From a bacterium (GTDB taxonomy: Bacteria > DRYD01), in the NCBI GenBank assembly GCA_030549815.1, contig JAUQQQ010000003.1, positions 106,813 through 170,812 on the forward strand: a DNA stretch of 64,000 bases, written 5' to 3'. Shown piece by piece: positions 45,468 through 53,698 of this stretch (within the stretch, counting starts at the first letter, position 1; each line of letters opens with the position of its first letter). The notes under the pieces are model-generated. The model worked only from the letters and a program-made list of their open reading frames with translations. It had not been told where the DNA came from and did no database searches. Both the position numbers and the translations under genes were made by a program.

Positions 45468-46250
45468 ATGGCTGAGGAATTGGGGTTAAAATCTTTGGTG
45501 TTTTATTTATTGATTTTTGCAAGGTTAGGTGGAATGGTTTTGCAAGCTCCAATATTTGCCAGTCCCCACTTAAATGCTCCTGCTAAGATAGGTTTAATAG
45601 GATCTTTGTCATTGCTTTTATTTTTTGTTTTGCCACTTCCTGATGTTTCTCTTGATTTTGGGTGGATAGTTTTTAATCTTATAAAAGAATTTTTTATTGG
45701 CCTTATCTTGGGCTACATTACTATTTTCTTTCTTAATGCTATTCAGGGTGGAGGTGCTATTTTGGATCAACAACTTGGATTATCAACGGGTGCATCTTTT
45801 GATCCACAATTAGGTGCTGTTAATATGAACGCCCGTTTTTTATTTTATTTGGCTTTTACTATTTTCATCCTCAGTGGTGGATTTTATCTAATACTTGAAG
45901 CTATTAAGTTCTCTTTTACCATTATTCCTGTGGCTTCTAATTACTCAATAACAGAAAAGACCATTTTTACTATTATTAATCTTACTTCTAAATTTTTTTA
46001 TGTGGGTTTGCATGTTGTTGGTGCTGTTGTTATTGCTGTTTTCATAGGACAGGTGGGATTGGGATTAATAGCTCGTGTTGCTCCTCAGTCAAATGTATTT
46101 ATGCTTTCTTTCCCTGTTAATTTTATGTTAGGTATTTTCGTATTTTCTTTGATAATATTTGGTATTTACGATTTGCTGGTTAATAATTATTTTTCTATTG
46201 ATGTTTTAGGACAATATATTTCTGATGCTTTAAAAGGATTAAAACAATGA
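45468..46250 (+). CDS. fliR: Flagellar export apparatus protein FliR
   Basis: The 260-residue polytopic membrane protein has about six helices. ARLGGMVLQAPIFASPHLNAPAKIG is the conserved N-terminal block (FARlgg-l...P.f....vP...k). FFIGLILGYITIFFLNAIQGGGAILDQQLGLS and FDPQLGAVNMNARFLFYLAFTIF are FliR/SctT hallmarks. FliR forms the core export channel with FliP and FliQ. No other flagellar gene is in the window, so an orphan export gene or a scattered flagellar regulon is possible. Closely related type III secretion SctT proteins are an alternative. Confidence 0.88.
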   Translation: MAEELGLKSLVFYLLIFARLGGMVLQAPIFASPHLNAPAKIGLIGSLSLLLFFVLPLPDVSLDFGWIVFNLIKEFFIGLILGYITIFFLNAIQGGGAILDQQLGLSTGASFDPQLGAVNMNARFLFYLAFTIFILSGGFYLILEAIKFSFTIIPVASNYSITEKTIFTIINLTSKFFYVGLHVVGAVVIAVFIGQVGLGLIARVAPQSNVFMLSFPVNFMLGIFVFSLIIFGIYDLLVNNYFSIDVLGQYISDALKGLKQ

Positions 46251-46287
46251 CCGCCATTGGGGAATGGGGCGGAATATAAATCCCCAT
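46251..46287 (+). promoter_or_regulatory. Overlapping alternative hairpins in the tig leader
   Basis: Right after the fliR stop, CCGCCATT (46251-46258) can pair with AATGG..GGCGG (46263-46272) around a GGGG loop, with two bulged G residues. ATGGGG (46264-46269) can instead pair with CCCCAT (46282-46287). The two structures share bases and exclude each other. The second lies just ahead of the AAGGAAAT ribosome-binding site of tig. Such G/C-rich sequence is rare in this window's gaps. Confidence 0.45.
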
Positions 46288-46298
46288 AAAAAGGAAAT

Positions 46299-47606
46299 AT
46301 GCCAAAAGTATTGGAAGAAAAGGATAAAACACAAACTGTTAGAGAAGTAAAATTGGAAGTAAGTAAGGAAGAAATAGATGAGGTATATTCCAAAGTTATG
46401 AGAGAAATACAAAAGGAGTTTGTGGCTCCAGGATTTAGAAAAGGAAAGGTCCCATTTAATATAATAGAAAATAAACTTGGACAGGGATACATATTCCAAA
46501 AAGTACTGGAAAATGTTATCGACGAAACACTGAAAAATTACATTTCTTCCTTGAATAGAATGGTTGTTTCCATAACCAACATCAAACTTGAAGTTGCTAA
46601 TTATGAAAGAATAGTATATGATGTTGTTATGGAATTGGAACCACTTGTTGATATACCAGATGATGTAGAGGTTGAAGTTAATAAGTTAGAGGTAAGAACA
46701 GAAGAAGAAATTGAAAGAAGAATTAGTCAGATAAAAGATCAGTTTTCTAAATTCCAAGAAACAGATAGAGAAGTTAAAGAAGGAGATAGAGTAGATATTT
46801 ATTTTGAAATAAAGGATTCTGCAACAGGAACAGTGTTAGCTGGCGGAGATAACAATGTGTATCAAGTTATGGCAATAAAAGAACTTTTATTACCAGGAGT
46901 TTTTGAACATCTTATTGGTATGAAAAAGGAAGAAGAAAAAGAATTCGAAATTGAAGGACCTTCCAATATAGAACAATTTAAAGATAAAAAATTAAAAGTG
47001 AAGTTAAAAATATCCAACGTTTTAGAAAAGCAAATACCAACTGACGAAGAATTACTTAAACTTGTAAATTACAAATCAATGGAAGATTTGAAGAAAGATA
47101 TTAAAAAAGTAATAGAACAAGAAAAAGAGAATGTCCAAAAAGACCTGATTTTCTCAAGATATTTATCAGTTTTGAAAGAAAAATTAGAATTTGAGATCCC
47201 TGAAACTCTATTGAAAAAGGAAAAAGAATTACAGATGAATAATTTTATTTCTTTGCTTTCACGACAAAATAGAACATTAGAACAATACCTCAGCTCTTCT
47301 AATCTATCTAAGGAAGAATTTGAAAAGAATATAGAAAATATAGCAAAAGAAAATATAAAGAGGGGAATAATTATTAACAATTTATTAAGAAAGTTTAATA
47401 TTTCTGTTGATAATGTGGAAATAGAATACTTTCTAAAGAATGATATAGAGACACAAAGATATGTTTTTGAACTCTCTCAAATGAAGTTAAATCAAGAAGA
47501 GATTAACTACAGGTTATACCAGTTTTTATTGATGAAGAAGTTGAAGGAAGAGGTTGCTAAAAAAGTAAAGGTAAATTTTGTTGAACAGGTTTCCCAAAAT
47601 ACCTGA
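46299..47606 (+). CDS. tig: Trigger factor (ribosome-associated chaperone)
   Basis: This is a peptidyl-prolyl isomerase and holdase at the ribosome exit. The N-terminal ribosome-binding domain has the GFRKGKVPFNII signature. The FKBP-type domain follows at about residues 165-250 (EGDRVDIYFEI, LLLPGVFEHLIGMKKEE), and the C-terminal helical arms span about 270-425. The 435-residue length is normal. The start is ATG 46299 with a short AAGGAAAT leader inside a structured region. tilS overlaps its 3' end by 29 nt. Confidence 0.95.
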   Translation: MPKVLEEKDKTQTVREVKLEVSKEEIDEVYSKVMREIQKEFVAPGFRKGKVPFNIIENKLGQGYIFQKVLENVIDETLKNYISSLNRMVVSITNIKLEVANYERIVYDVVMELEPLVDIPDDVEVEVNKLEVRTEEEIERRISQIKDQFSKFQETDREVKEGDRVDIYFEIKDSATGTVLAGGDNNVYQVMAIKELLLPGVFEHLIGMKKEEEKEFEIEGPSNIEQFKDKKLKVKLKISNVLEKQIPTDEELLKLVNYKSMEDLKKDIKKVIEQEKENVQKDLIFSRYLSVLKEKLEFEIPETLLKKEKELQMNNFISLLSRQNRTLEQYLSSSNLSKEEFEKNIENIAKENIKRGIIINNLLRKFNISVDNVEIEYFLKNDIETQRYVFELSQMKLNQEEINYRLYQFLLMKKLKEEVAKKVKVNFVEQVSQNT

Positions 47607-49044
47607 AAAAATATTTGAAAGAATTCAAAGAATAATAGAGGACTATGGTTTGATAAATAGGGGCGACAGAGTACTCTTAATGTGCTCTGGTGGCCCCGAC
47701 AGCACTTTCCTCTTTTTTTTATTCTTAAAACTAAAGCAATTATATAACCTCTATTTCTCCATATTTCACTTAGACCATAAAATAAGGCCTGATTCTTATA
47801 AAGAAAGAGAATTACTAAAGAGATACTGTGAGAGTTTTAGTATACAACTTTATAGTTTTGAACAAGATATTCTCAAAATTTCAAAGGAAAATAAAAAAAA
47901 TTTAGAAGATACTGCAAGAGTAATAAGGTACAACACTGCTTATAAAGTAGCAAAAGAATATGGGTTTAACAAATTATCAACTGCTCACAATTTTAACGAT
48001 TTTTTGTCTACTTTCTTTATAAATTTGATTAACAAAAACCATCCTATTAACCTTTTTAATTTAAAGCCTAAAAGTTATTGGAAAGATTTGCCTGTTATTA
48101 GACCAATTATATTTATTCACAAAAAGGACATATTAAAGTATCTTGATAAAAACCATTTGGAATACATTATTGATTATACTAATTTTGATACCAAATTATT
48201 AAGAAATAAGATTAACAAATATTTAACTAATTTTGTCGTTGATTTTTTTTATAATTACAACGTGGATGATTTGTTTAAAAATATTGTAAACTTTTCTGAA
48301 GATTATTTCCAAACAATGAGATCTTTAATTGAAGTTCAATATTTAAAACAAAAAGTCTATAAGCTTTTACCTAAGGGAATCCAAAATAATTTTCTTCTGA
48401 AAGAGTCGTTGTTTTTTACTCTGAAAGACCTCTTTAAAAATGAAATTGAAAAGGAGAATGAAAAAATAAAAGATCTTAGGATAAAATATCAAATAATTGA
48501 AGATGCTTTAAACAAAGAAAAAGTTAATATAAAAGGTAATTGGGTTCTGAAAAAAATTGACAATCAATTTTTCCTTTTCTTTGATAAATACAAAATTGAT
48601 AAAATTGAAATAGATTTAAATGAAAAGAATCAAATTTGTATTGATGATGAGTTATTTATAAAGTTTAAAGTAATTGATATTCTGGATTATGGAGAAAAAA
48701 GTTTAAAAATGATAGAAGATATTTTTAAAAATAACATAGAAAAAATAAAAAACGAAAAAGGGTATTTTATTGGAGTATTTGATAGAAAGATAAAGGTAAG
48801 ATCAAGAAGAAATGGGGATTATTTTCAACCTTTTGGTTTAGGAGGAAAATCTAAAAAATTAAAAAATTTTCTAATTGATAACAAAGTGGAGGATTTTATG
48901 AAGCAACGATGTTTGGTTTTTGAGGATAAGTATGGAATTGCTGTTGTGTGGTGCTACCTTTGTAATCTAAAAAGAGGAAGAGATATGAATTTTATAAAAA
49001 AAGCAGACGATAAACTTTTTGTTGTAGAAATTGAAATTTATTGA
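47578..49044 (+). CDS. tilS: tRNA(Ile)-lysidine synthase
   Basis: TilS converts the wobble C of the CAU-anticodon isoleucine tRNA to lysidine using ATP and lysine. The PP-loop SGGPDST (residues 37-43) sits in RVLLMCSGGPDSTFLF. FHLDHKIRPDS, NLEDTARVIRYNT, LSTAHNFNDFLSTFF and PVIRPIIFIHKKDILKYL follow. RSRRNGDYFQPFGLGGKSKKLKNF is the C-terminal TilS domain. The start is probably TTG 47578, inside tig and overlapping it by 29 nt; no ATG or GTG fits upstream of the PP-loop. Confidence 0.93.
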   Translation: MLNRFPKIPEKIFERIQRIIEDYGLINRGDRVLLMCSGGPDSTFLFFLFLKLKQLYNLYFSIFHLDHKIRPDSYKERELLKRYCESFSIQLYSFEQDILKISKENKKNLEDTARVIRYNTAYKVAKEYGFNKLSTAHNFNDFLSTFFINLINKNHPINLFNLKPKSYWKDLPVIRPIIFIHKKDILKYLDKNHLEYIIDYTNFDTKLLRNKINKYLTNFVVDFFYNYNVDDLFKNIVNFSEDYFQTMRSLIEVQYLKQKVYKLLPKGIQNNFLLKESLFFTLKDLFKNEIEKENEKIKDLRIKYQIIEDALNKEKVNIKGNWVLKKIDNQFFLFFDKYKIDKIEIDLNEKNQICIDDELFIKFKVIDILDYGEKSLKMIEDIFKNNIEKIKNEKGYFIGVFDRKIKVRSRRNGDYFQPFGLGGKSKKLKNFLIDNKVEDFMKQRCLVFEDKYGIAVVWCYLCNLKRGRDMNFIKKADDKLFVVEIEIY

Positions 49045-49687
49045 TTGTATGAATGAGTTTTTTGCAAAATTTTTTAATTATTTTATAACCATGTTTGTAA
49101 TTATAGATCCTATTGGTGTTATTCCTATTTTTATTTCAATTACAGCGGGTGTATCAAGGAAGTTTAAGAAAGCGTTAGCTTTAAGGTCAGTTATTTTTTC
49201 TTCTTTTGTTGTTATAGTTTTCTTTATTTTTGGGAAAAAAATATTAGATTTGTTCAGTATAGATATAAATGCTTTTAAGGTTGCAGGTGGAATAGTTTTG
49301 TTTATTTTGGCTATGGAGATGTTATTTGCTTCTGAAAAAACAACGAAAATAACGAGGGAGGAGAAGGAGGAGATTAGGGAACAAATGTTAGAGGAGCAAG
49401 GAGTTTGGGTGGTCCCCTTAGCTATTCCTGCCTTGACAGGACCTGTAACTATGTCAAGTATCATTATCTTTACCTCCCAAGAAAATATATTTATCTACAA
49501 AATTTTGATACCTTTATCTGCTATTCTATGCTTAATGTTTGCTTATTTTTTCATGATTTTTGCTGATAAAGTTGTAAGTAAGTTAGGTAATGCTGGGATA
49601 AATGCTTTGTCAAGGATAATGGGAATTATTTTATTATCGATTTCTATAAAAATTTGTGTTACGGGGGTAAGAGAACTATGGATATAG
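49031..49687 (+). CDS. MarC family membrane protein
   Basis: The 218-residue protein has six hydrophobic segments. FVIIDPIGVIPIFISITAG is the first conserved repeat, and WVVPLAIPALTGPVTMSSII the second, together giving the internal pseudo-symmetry of the MarC/UPF0056 family. FKVAGGIVLFILAMEMLF lies between them. Its function is unproven in spite of the multiple antibiotic resistance name. It overlaps tilS by 14 nt and the next membrane protein gene by 10 nt. Confidence 0.92.
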   Translation: MKFIDCMNEFFAKFFNYFITMFVIIDPIGVIPIFISITAGVSRKFKKALALRSVIFSSFVVIVFFIFGKKILDLFSIDINAFKVAGGIVLFILAMEMLFASEKTTKITREEKEEIREQMLEEQGVWVVPLAIPALTGPVTMSSIIIFTSQENIFIYKILIPLSAILCLMFAYFFMIFADKVVSKLGNAGINALSRIMGIILLSISIKICVTGVRELWI

Positions 49688-50526
49688 ATTCTATTATTCA
49701 AAAATTCCGTGATTTTTTTGAAAGAAAAAAAACTTGGCCTTTTATAAAAGAAGCTGCACGAGTACTTACCTATAAAACGAAAGCAGGATATAAAATTATA
49801 CATTACTTAACTGCTACTGCTATTTTTATGTTTGTGTTAATATTTGGTTTTATAGTTTTTTCTTTTTTTAATTGTTTTGGTGCTGTTAATAGTCTTAATG
49901 CTATCAGTCCTATAACTATCTTTTTCTTTTTTATTTCTATTATTGCTGTTAGTTTTATTTTGTCGCCTTTTTTCAGTGGTTATTATTTGATGGTTTATAA
50001 GGATGTATTTGGCAGTTTGGATTCAGATTTTTCAGATTTCCTCTTTTTTATCCATTCATTGGATAAAAATAAAAAAAATTTTCTCGTTGAAAGTTTTATT
50101 GTATGTTTTTTGAATTTATTTTTGCTTTCTATTTTTGTAATTGTTTCTATAGGATTTATTAGCTTTCTCTTAAAGTTTATTCCTCCTATACCTGTGATTA
50201 ATTTTATCTTGGCTTTTGTAGTAAAGGTTGTAATATCTGTTATTTCTTTAACCTTTATCCTTCCTATTTTACCCATTTCTTTTATACTTATTACTAAAGT
50301 TAATGAACGGTTTTTTATTAACCCAAAGGGAGATGAAAAAAATATAGAGATAAGGAATGTAATAGATGTCATTTTGAAATCATTTAAACTTTATTTTAGT
50401 AATTTTTCTGTTATTTTAATTAATGGTTTTATTTTAGCAATAGGATTTATTACTTTAGTTGGGAATCTTGTTTCTTTTCCTTTAGGAAGTTTGGGGTTGA
50501 TAATAGCGTTGAGGAAAAAGATGTAG
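49678..50526 (+). CDS. EI24/CysZ-like membrane protein
   Basis: The 282-residue protein from ATG 49678 (a TTG-started extension from 49654 lies within marC) has four to five long hydrophobic segments. SPFFSGYYLMVYKDVFG after the second span and the closing GNLVSFPLGSLGLIIALRKK resemble the EI24/CysZ fold. Charged residues are few and clustered in loops. CysZ members carry sulfate; others are uncharacterised. The assignment is by hydropathy and weak motif similarity only. It overlaps marC by 10 nt. Confidence 0.5.
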   Translation: MDIDSIIQKFRDFFERKKTWPFIKEAARVLTYKTKAGYKIIHYLTATAIFMFVLIFGFIVFSFFNCFGAVNSLNAISPITIFFFFISIIAVSFILSPFFSGYYLMVYKDVFGSLDSDFSDFLFFIHSLDKNKKNFLVESFIVCFLNLFLLSIFVIVSIGFISFLLKFIPPIPVINFILAFVVKVVISVISLTFILPILPISFILITKVNERFFINPKGDEKNIEIRNVIDVILKSFKLYFSNFSVILINGFILAIGFITLVGNLVSFPLGSLGLIIALRKKM

Positions 50527-50544
50527 TTAAAAAAACAATGTTAT

Positions 50545-51246
50545 ATGAAAGTTGCTTTTGTTTCAGGTAATTCTAAAGGTATCGGTAGAAGTATAACATT
50601 GAGGCTGATAAGTAAAGGTTATTTGGTTCCTATTCACTACAGAAGTAGTGAAAAAGAAGCACTGGAACTAAAAGAGTATATCCTGAAAACATATCAAATT
50701 GAACTTCCTACTATTAGAGCTGATTTAATGATTATTGATGAAGTAAAGAGATTGGGTAATTTTATTATTGAAAACTATGGTTTTATAGATGTTTTGGTTA
50801 ATAATGTCGGTGATTATCTTTATAAAAACATATTAGAGTTGAGTATTGAGGAGTGGAATTATATAATAAATTCTAATTTAAACACGGCTTTCAATTTAAC
50901 GCAGACTTTGCTATCTTTTATAAAGAGAAGGATAGTTTTTATGGGTTTTGCAGGTACTGACAAGGTAAAAGCTTATCCTTTTACAACTGCTTATAATGTT
51001 GCGAAGACAGGATTACTCATATATGCGAAGAGTTTAGCAAAGATGTTAGCTTCAAAGAATATTACTGTTAATGTTATAGGTGTTGGGGTTGCTGAAAATT
51101 CCATAACTAAGCCTATTAATGAAATACCTATGAAAAGAACCGCTAAATTGGAGGAAATTTGCGATCTTTTGGAATTTTTAATAAGTGAAAAAGCTGATTA
51201 CATTACGGGACAGTTAATAGAAATTTCCGGCGCTTGGAAACTTTAA
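50545..51246 (+). CDS. Short-chain dehydrogenase/reductase (FabG-like)
   Basis: The 233-residue Rossmann enzyme has the cofactor loop FVSGNSKGIGRSI (GxxxGIG), the NNVGDYLYKNILELS block, the catalytic Tyr-x3-Lys in AYNVAKTGLLIYAKSLA, and a C-terminal ADYITGQLIEISGAW strand. An Arg in HYRSSEKEA after the second strand suggests NADPH. The usual catalytic Ser site is altered: RIVFMGFAGTDK in place of iiNisS. Whether it serves fatty acid synthesis or another pathway cannot be told. It has no operon partner downstream. Confidence 0.87.
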   Translation: MKVAFVSGNSKGIGRSITLRLISKGYLVPIHYRSSEKEALELKEYILKTYQIELPTIRADLMIIDEVKRLGNFIIENYGFIDVLVNNVGDYLYKNILELSIEEWNYIINSNLNTAFNLTQTLLSFIKRRIVFMGFAGTDKVKAYPFTTAYNVAKTGLLIYAKSLAKMLASKNITVNVIGVGVAENSITKPINEIPMKRTAKLEEICDLLEFLISEKADYITGQLIEISGAWKL

Positions 51247-51249
51247 TTC

Positions 51250-51274
51250 TTTTTTTTTTAACATTTTTCTTACA
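51250..51274 (+). promoter_or_regulatory. T-tract/ACA direct repeat upstream of the duplicated hydrophobic protein
   Basis: T10 (51250-51259), AACA, TTTTTCTT, ACA (51272-51274): two ACA half-sites 11 bp apart, with one C interrupting the second T-tract. It lies 84 nt before ATG 51358 and resembles the elements at 24874 and 52285. Confidence 0.5.
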
Positions 51275-51357
51275 TTAGAACTTTCTTTTTTATGATTGAA
51301 AAATTAATAATAGAAATGCTAAGAGGTAAATTGTAATTATAAAAGGAGGTAAAAAAA

Positions 51358-52212
51358 ATGCAAATAAATAATAGTATTGCTCTTAACCTGCAGGTTCCAA
51401 ATAATCCCCAGGCTATAAATACGATGGAGAGTGAAAGTGAAGAAAAAGATATTTCTATTGGTGAAGCATTAAAATCTATTGTAGCAGGTATATCAGATGG
51501 TTTTATTAGCTTAGTTGGTTATACTGGATCAACCTTATACCATCTTCCCAAAGCAACGTATGAGCTTGCAGAAGGAATAATAAAAACTAAAGCAATAGGT
51601 CCGAATTTGAAAGCTTTATGTTTAGCTTTACTACCTTTAGCAGTTGCATTAACGCCTGCATTAGCCGCAGTAGGATCAACTACATATGGAATAGTAAAGG
51701 GTTTTGAGGAAGCATTAAAAACTGACAAATCGATTAAAGAAATACTGAAAGAAGAAGTAAATAATATAAATAAGTTTCACAATGAGAAAGCTAAAGAAGC
51801 AATAGAGTATTTAGAAAAATTACAAGATTTAAAACCGGACGAAGGTGAAAAACCTGTTGATATTAGAATTATAGAAACACTAAAGGCATTAATATCTGCA
51901 GTTATTGGTATGGGATTAGATTCAGTTGGTGCGACAGCCATAACTGCTCTGAATTTACCACAATTGACTATTAAAAGTATAAAAGAGATTATTAAGGATA
52001 CTAAAAATAAGCCAATTCTAAGAGGTCTACAACTTTTACTTCTTTCTTTACTTGTACCTCTCTCGTTGCCATTAAGTTTAGTTGGTGGAGCAGCATATGG
52101 ATTATACAATGGTGCTAAGGAAGGTTATCAAGAAGGGATTTTGCAAGCAATATCAAAAAATTTTAGCGACTTGCAAAATTATAATAAATTTTTGAAAGAA
52201 ATAGCAAAATAA
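51358..52212 (+). CDS. Hydrophobic protein with an internal duplication, unknown function
   Basis: I do not recognise this 284-residue protein. It consists of two related units: A (about residues 33-120) and B (about 170-262). Both begin with an E-x-L-K helix, have a Leu-Pro in the middle (63-64 and 200-201) and a Leu/Ala-rich hydrophobic stretch (for example LPLAVALTPALAAVG and LLSLLVPLSLPLSLVGG), and end in a V-G-x(3-4)-Y-G-x(3-4)-G glycine zipper. The polar N-terminal 30 residues are rich in Asn and Ser; there is no cleavable signal. GGAGGT precedes the ATG. It is bracketed by a T-tract/ACA element and a strong terminator, so it is its own transcript. A membrane-inserting or secreted role is possible. 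Confidence 0.75.
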   Translation: MQINNSIALNLQVPNNPQAINTMESESEEKDISIGEALKSIVAGISDGFISLVGYTGSTLYHLPKATYELAEGIIKTKAIGPNLKALCLALLPLAVALTPALAAVGSTTYGIVKGFEEALKTDKSIKEILKEEVNNINKFHNEKAKEAIEYLEKLQDLKPDEGEKPVDIRIIETLKALISAVIGMGLDSVGATAITALNLPQLTIKSIKEIIKDTKNKPILRGLQLLLLSLLVPLSLPLSLVGGAAYGLYNGAKEGYQEGILQAISKNFSDLQNYNKFLKEIAK

Positions 52213-52242
52213 AAAATTTAACCGAATCAAAAAAAATCTTTA

Positions 52243-52276
52243 AAGGCCTCTTGTTATAAAGAGGCCTTCTTTATTT
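52243..52276 (+). terminator. Rho-independent terminator
   Basis: A 10-bp perfect stem AAGGCCTCTT / AAGAGGCCTT (52243-52252 and 52259-52268) with a 6-nt loop is followed by CTTTATTT, 30 nt after the stop of the duplicated hydrophobic protein gene. Confidence 0.87.
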
Positions 52277-52284
52277 ATAAATAC

Positions 52285-52303
52285 TTTTTACATTTTTTTT
52301 ACA
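52285..52303 (+). promoter_or_regulatory. T-tract/ACA direct repeat upstream of an M14 carboxypeptidase
   Basis: T5-ACA (52285-52292) and T8-ACA (52293-52303), an 11-bp period, 74 nt before ATG 52378. It starts only 9 nt after the T-tail of the previous gene's terminator, so the carboxypeptidase must have its own promoter. Confidence 0.55.
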
Positions 52304-52377
52304 AACAATAATTTATTTTTTTTACTAAATTGGTAAATTTAATTACACAAGTAAAAATTAGAAAGGAGATGATAATT

Positions 52378-53583
52378 ATGGATTACAAAATACAAACTGT
52401 AAGGGGATTTGAGAAAGTTAGTCCCAAGAATATCGATTATGCTAAAAGAATAGACAGAAACAATGATGGAATATTGGATTATAATGAGATAAAGGATTAT
52501 TTGATAAAGAATGATGATTTAAAGGTTGTTTACACAAGGAATGGTAGTAAGATAGTTAATGAAGGACAAATAATAAGGGAATTTACAGATTTTCTTGCAG
52601 ATAAGCCAATTGAAGCACAGAGTTTCATAAGAGATTATGGACAAATTGTAGAATCGATGAAAAAATTGGCGGAGAAGTATCCGGATAAAGTTAGTTTGGA
52701 AGTAATTGGAAAAACATTTGAAGGAAGAGACTTAGTGGTGATGAAGATATCAACGTCGAATAAGGAAGGAAAGAAGAGTTTGATGATAACGGGGTTGCAT
52801 CATGCGCGTGAATGGGCAACAGGGGAGGCAGCACTGAATGTTGCTGAAAAATTATTATCTGAATATGATAGTAATGAGGTAGTAAAGAATTTGTTGGATA
52901 ATACAGATTTGTATATATTTCCGGTAGTAAATCCGGATGGATACGAATATTCATTGAAACAAAGTAGATGGTGGAGGAAGAATAGGAAAGTATTTGAAAA
53001 GGGTGTTGGAGTAGATTTAAATAGGAACTATTTTACACCAAAGGATCCAACGCTTTACAGACAACCGAATGATAAGCCAGATTCAACATGGGATGATTAT
53101 GGAGCAAGTGACAGTGTTTATTCAGATACATACAGGGGACCATATGGAGCAAGTGAAGAGGAAATAAGTGCGTTAGAGAAATTTGTAAATGATAAAAAAA
53201 TCCAAACAGTGATAGATATTCATAGTTATGGAAATATGATTTTATTTCCGTGGGGTCATACAAACCAACCTACCGAAATGGATGCTTTATACAAGGAAAT
53301 TGGTAATGAAATGAATAGTGTGGTAGGAAATAAATATTGGGTTGCTCAATCTGTTGAACTTTATCCTACTACAGGAAGTAGTGAAGATTATCATCATGAG
53401 GAAGGAAGGTTTAACTATACATTTGAAATAGGAAATAGCTTTTTCCCATCTTCTAAGAAGGAATTGGAACAATTGAAACAAGAAGTATTGGATATGACCA
53501 AAGTTTTCTTGAAAAACTTAGTTAATGGCAAGATACCTACAAGTACTTACCAAGTTGTGCAAAATCAGGAAAAAGTTGCGTGA
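52378..53583 (+). CDS. M14 zinc carboxypeptidase with canonical EF-hand loop
   Basis: The 402-codon frame begins at ATG 52378 behind AAAGGAGATG; a TTG-started extension from 52330 is not needed. Residues 26-37 are a perfect 12-residue EF-hand loop (DRNNDGILDYNE). The M14 domain spans about 95-385, with GLHHAREWATGE (His, Glu), VVNPDGYEYSL, DLNRNYF, IDIHSYGNMILF (third zinc His) and NYTFEIGNSFFP (catalytic Glu). There is no signal peptide or propeptide. It is a paralogue of the gene at 38298, sharing domain order and many motifs. Calcium could stabilise or activate it. It is expressed as a single gene under a T-tract/ACA element. Confidence 0.94.
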   Translation: MDYKIQTVRGFEKVSPKNIDYAKRIDRNNDGILDYNEIKDYLIKNDDLKVVYTRNGSKIVNEGQIIREFTDFLADKPIEAQSFIRDYGQIVESMKKLAEKYPDKVSLEVIGKTFEGRDLVVMKISTSNKEGKKSLMITGLHHAREWATGEAALNVAEKLLSEYDSNEVVKNLLDNTDLYIFPVVNPDGYEYSLKQSRWWRKNRKVFEKGVGVDLNRNYFTPKDPTLYRQPNDKPDSTWDDYGASDSVYSDTYRGPYGASEEEISALEKFVNDKKIQTVIDIHSYGNMILFPWGHTNQPTEMDALYKEIGNEMNSVVGNKYWVAQSVELYPTTGSSEDYHHEEGRFNYTFEIGNSFFPSSKKELEQLKQEVLDMTKVFLKNLVNGKIPTSTYQVVQNQEKVA

Positions 53584-53668
53584 ATTGTGTAGGATAAGTA
53601 TGTAAAATAATGATAGGTATGTTAGTGTGGATGTCAATATGCTTAGTTATGAGATATATTGATAGATG

Positions 53669-53682
53669 CACCTGATGAGGTG
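53669..53682 (+). terminator. Weak hairpin between convergent genes
   Basis: CACCT-GATG-AGGTG (53669-53682) forms a 5-bp stem between the M14 carboxypeptidase and rsmE stops. The downstream bases (AGAATTCATTTGTTATTT) are only moderately T-rich, so terminator function is uncertain. Confidence 0.35.
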
Positions 53683-53698
53683 AGAATTCATTTGTTAT

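Noticed and set aside
52330..52377. Sixteen extra N-terminal residues for the M14 carboxypeptidase, starting at TTG
   Set aside because: AAAGGAGATG sits just before ATG 52378, and the extension overlaps the promoter region.
53661..53690. CTGATGAG inside a hairpin, reminiscent of the hammerhead ribozyme core
   Set aside because: The stem that should follow CUGAUGA and the GAAA block with its closing helix are missing; the bases form only a short CACCT/AGGTG hairpin.
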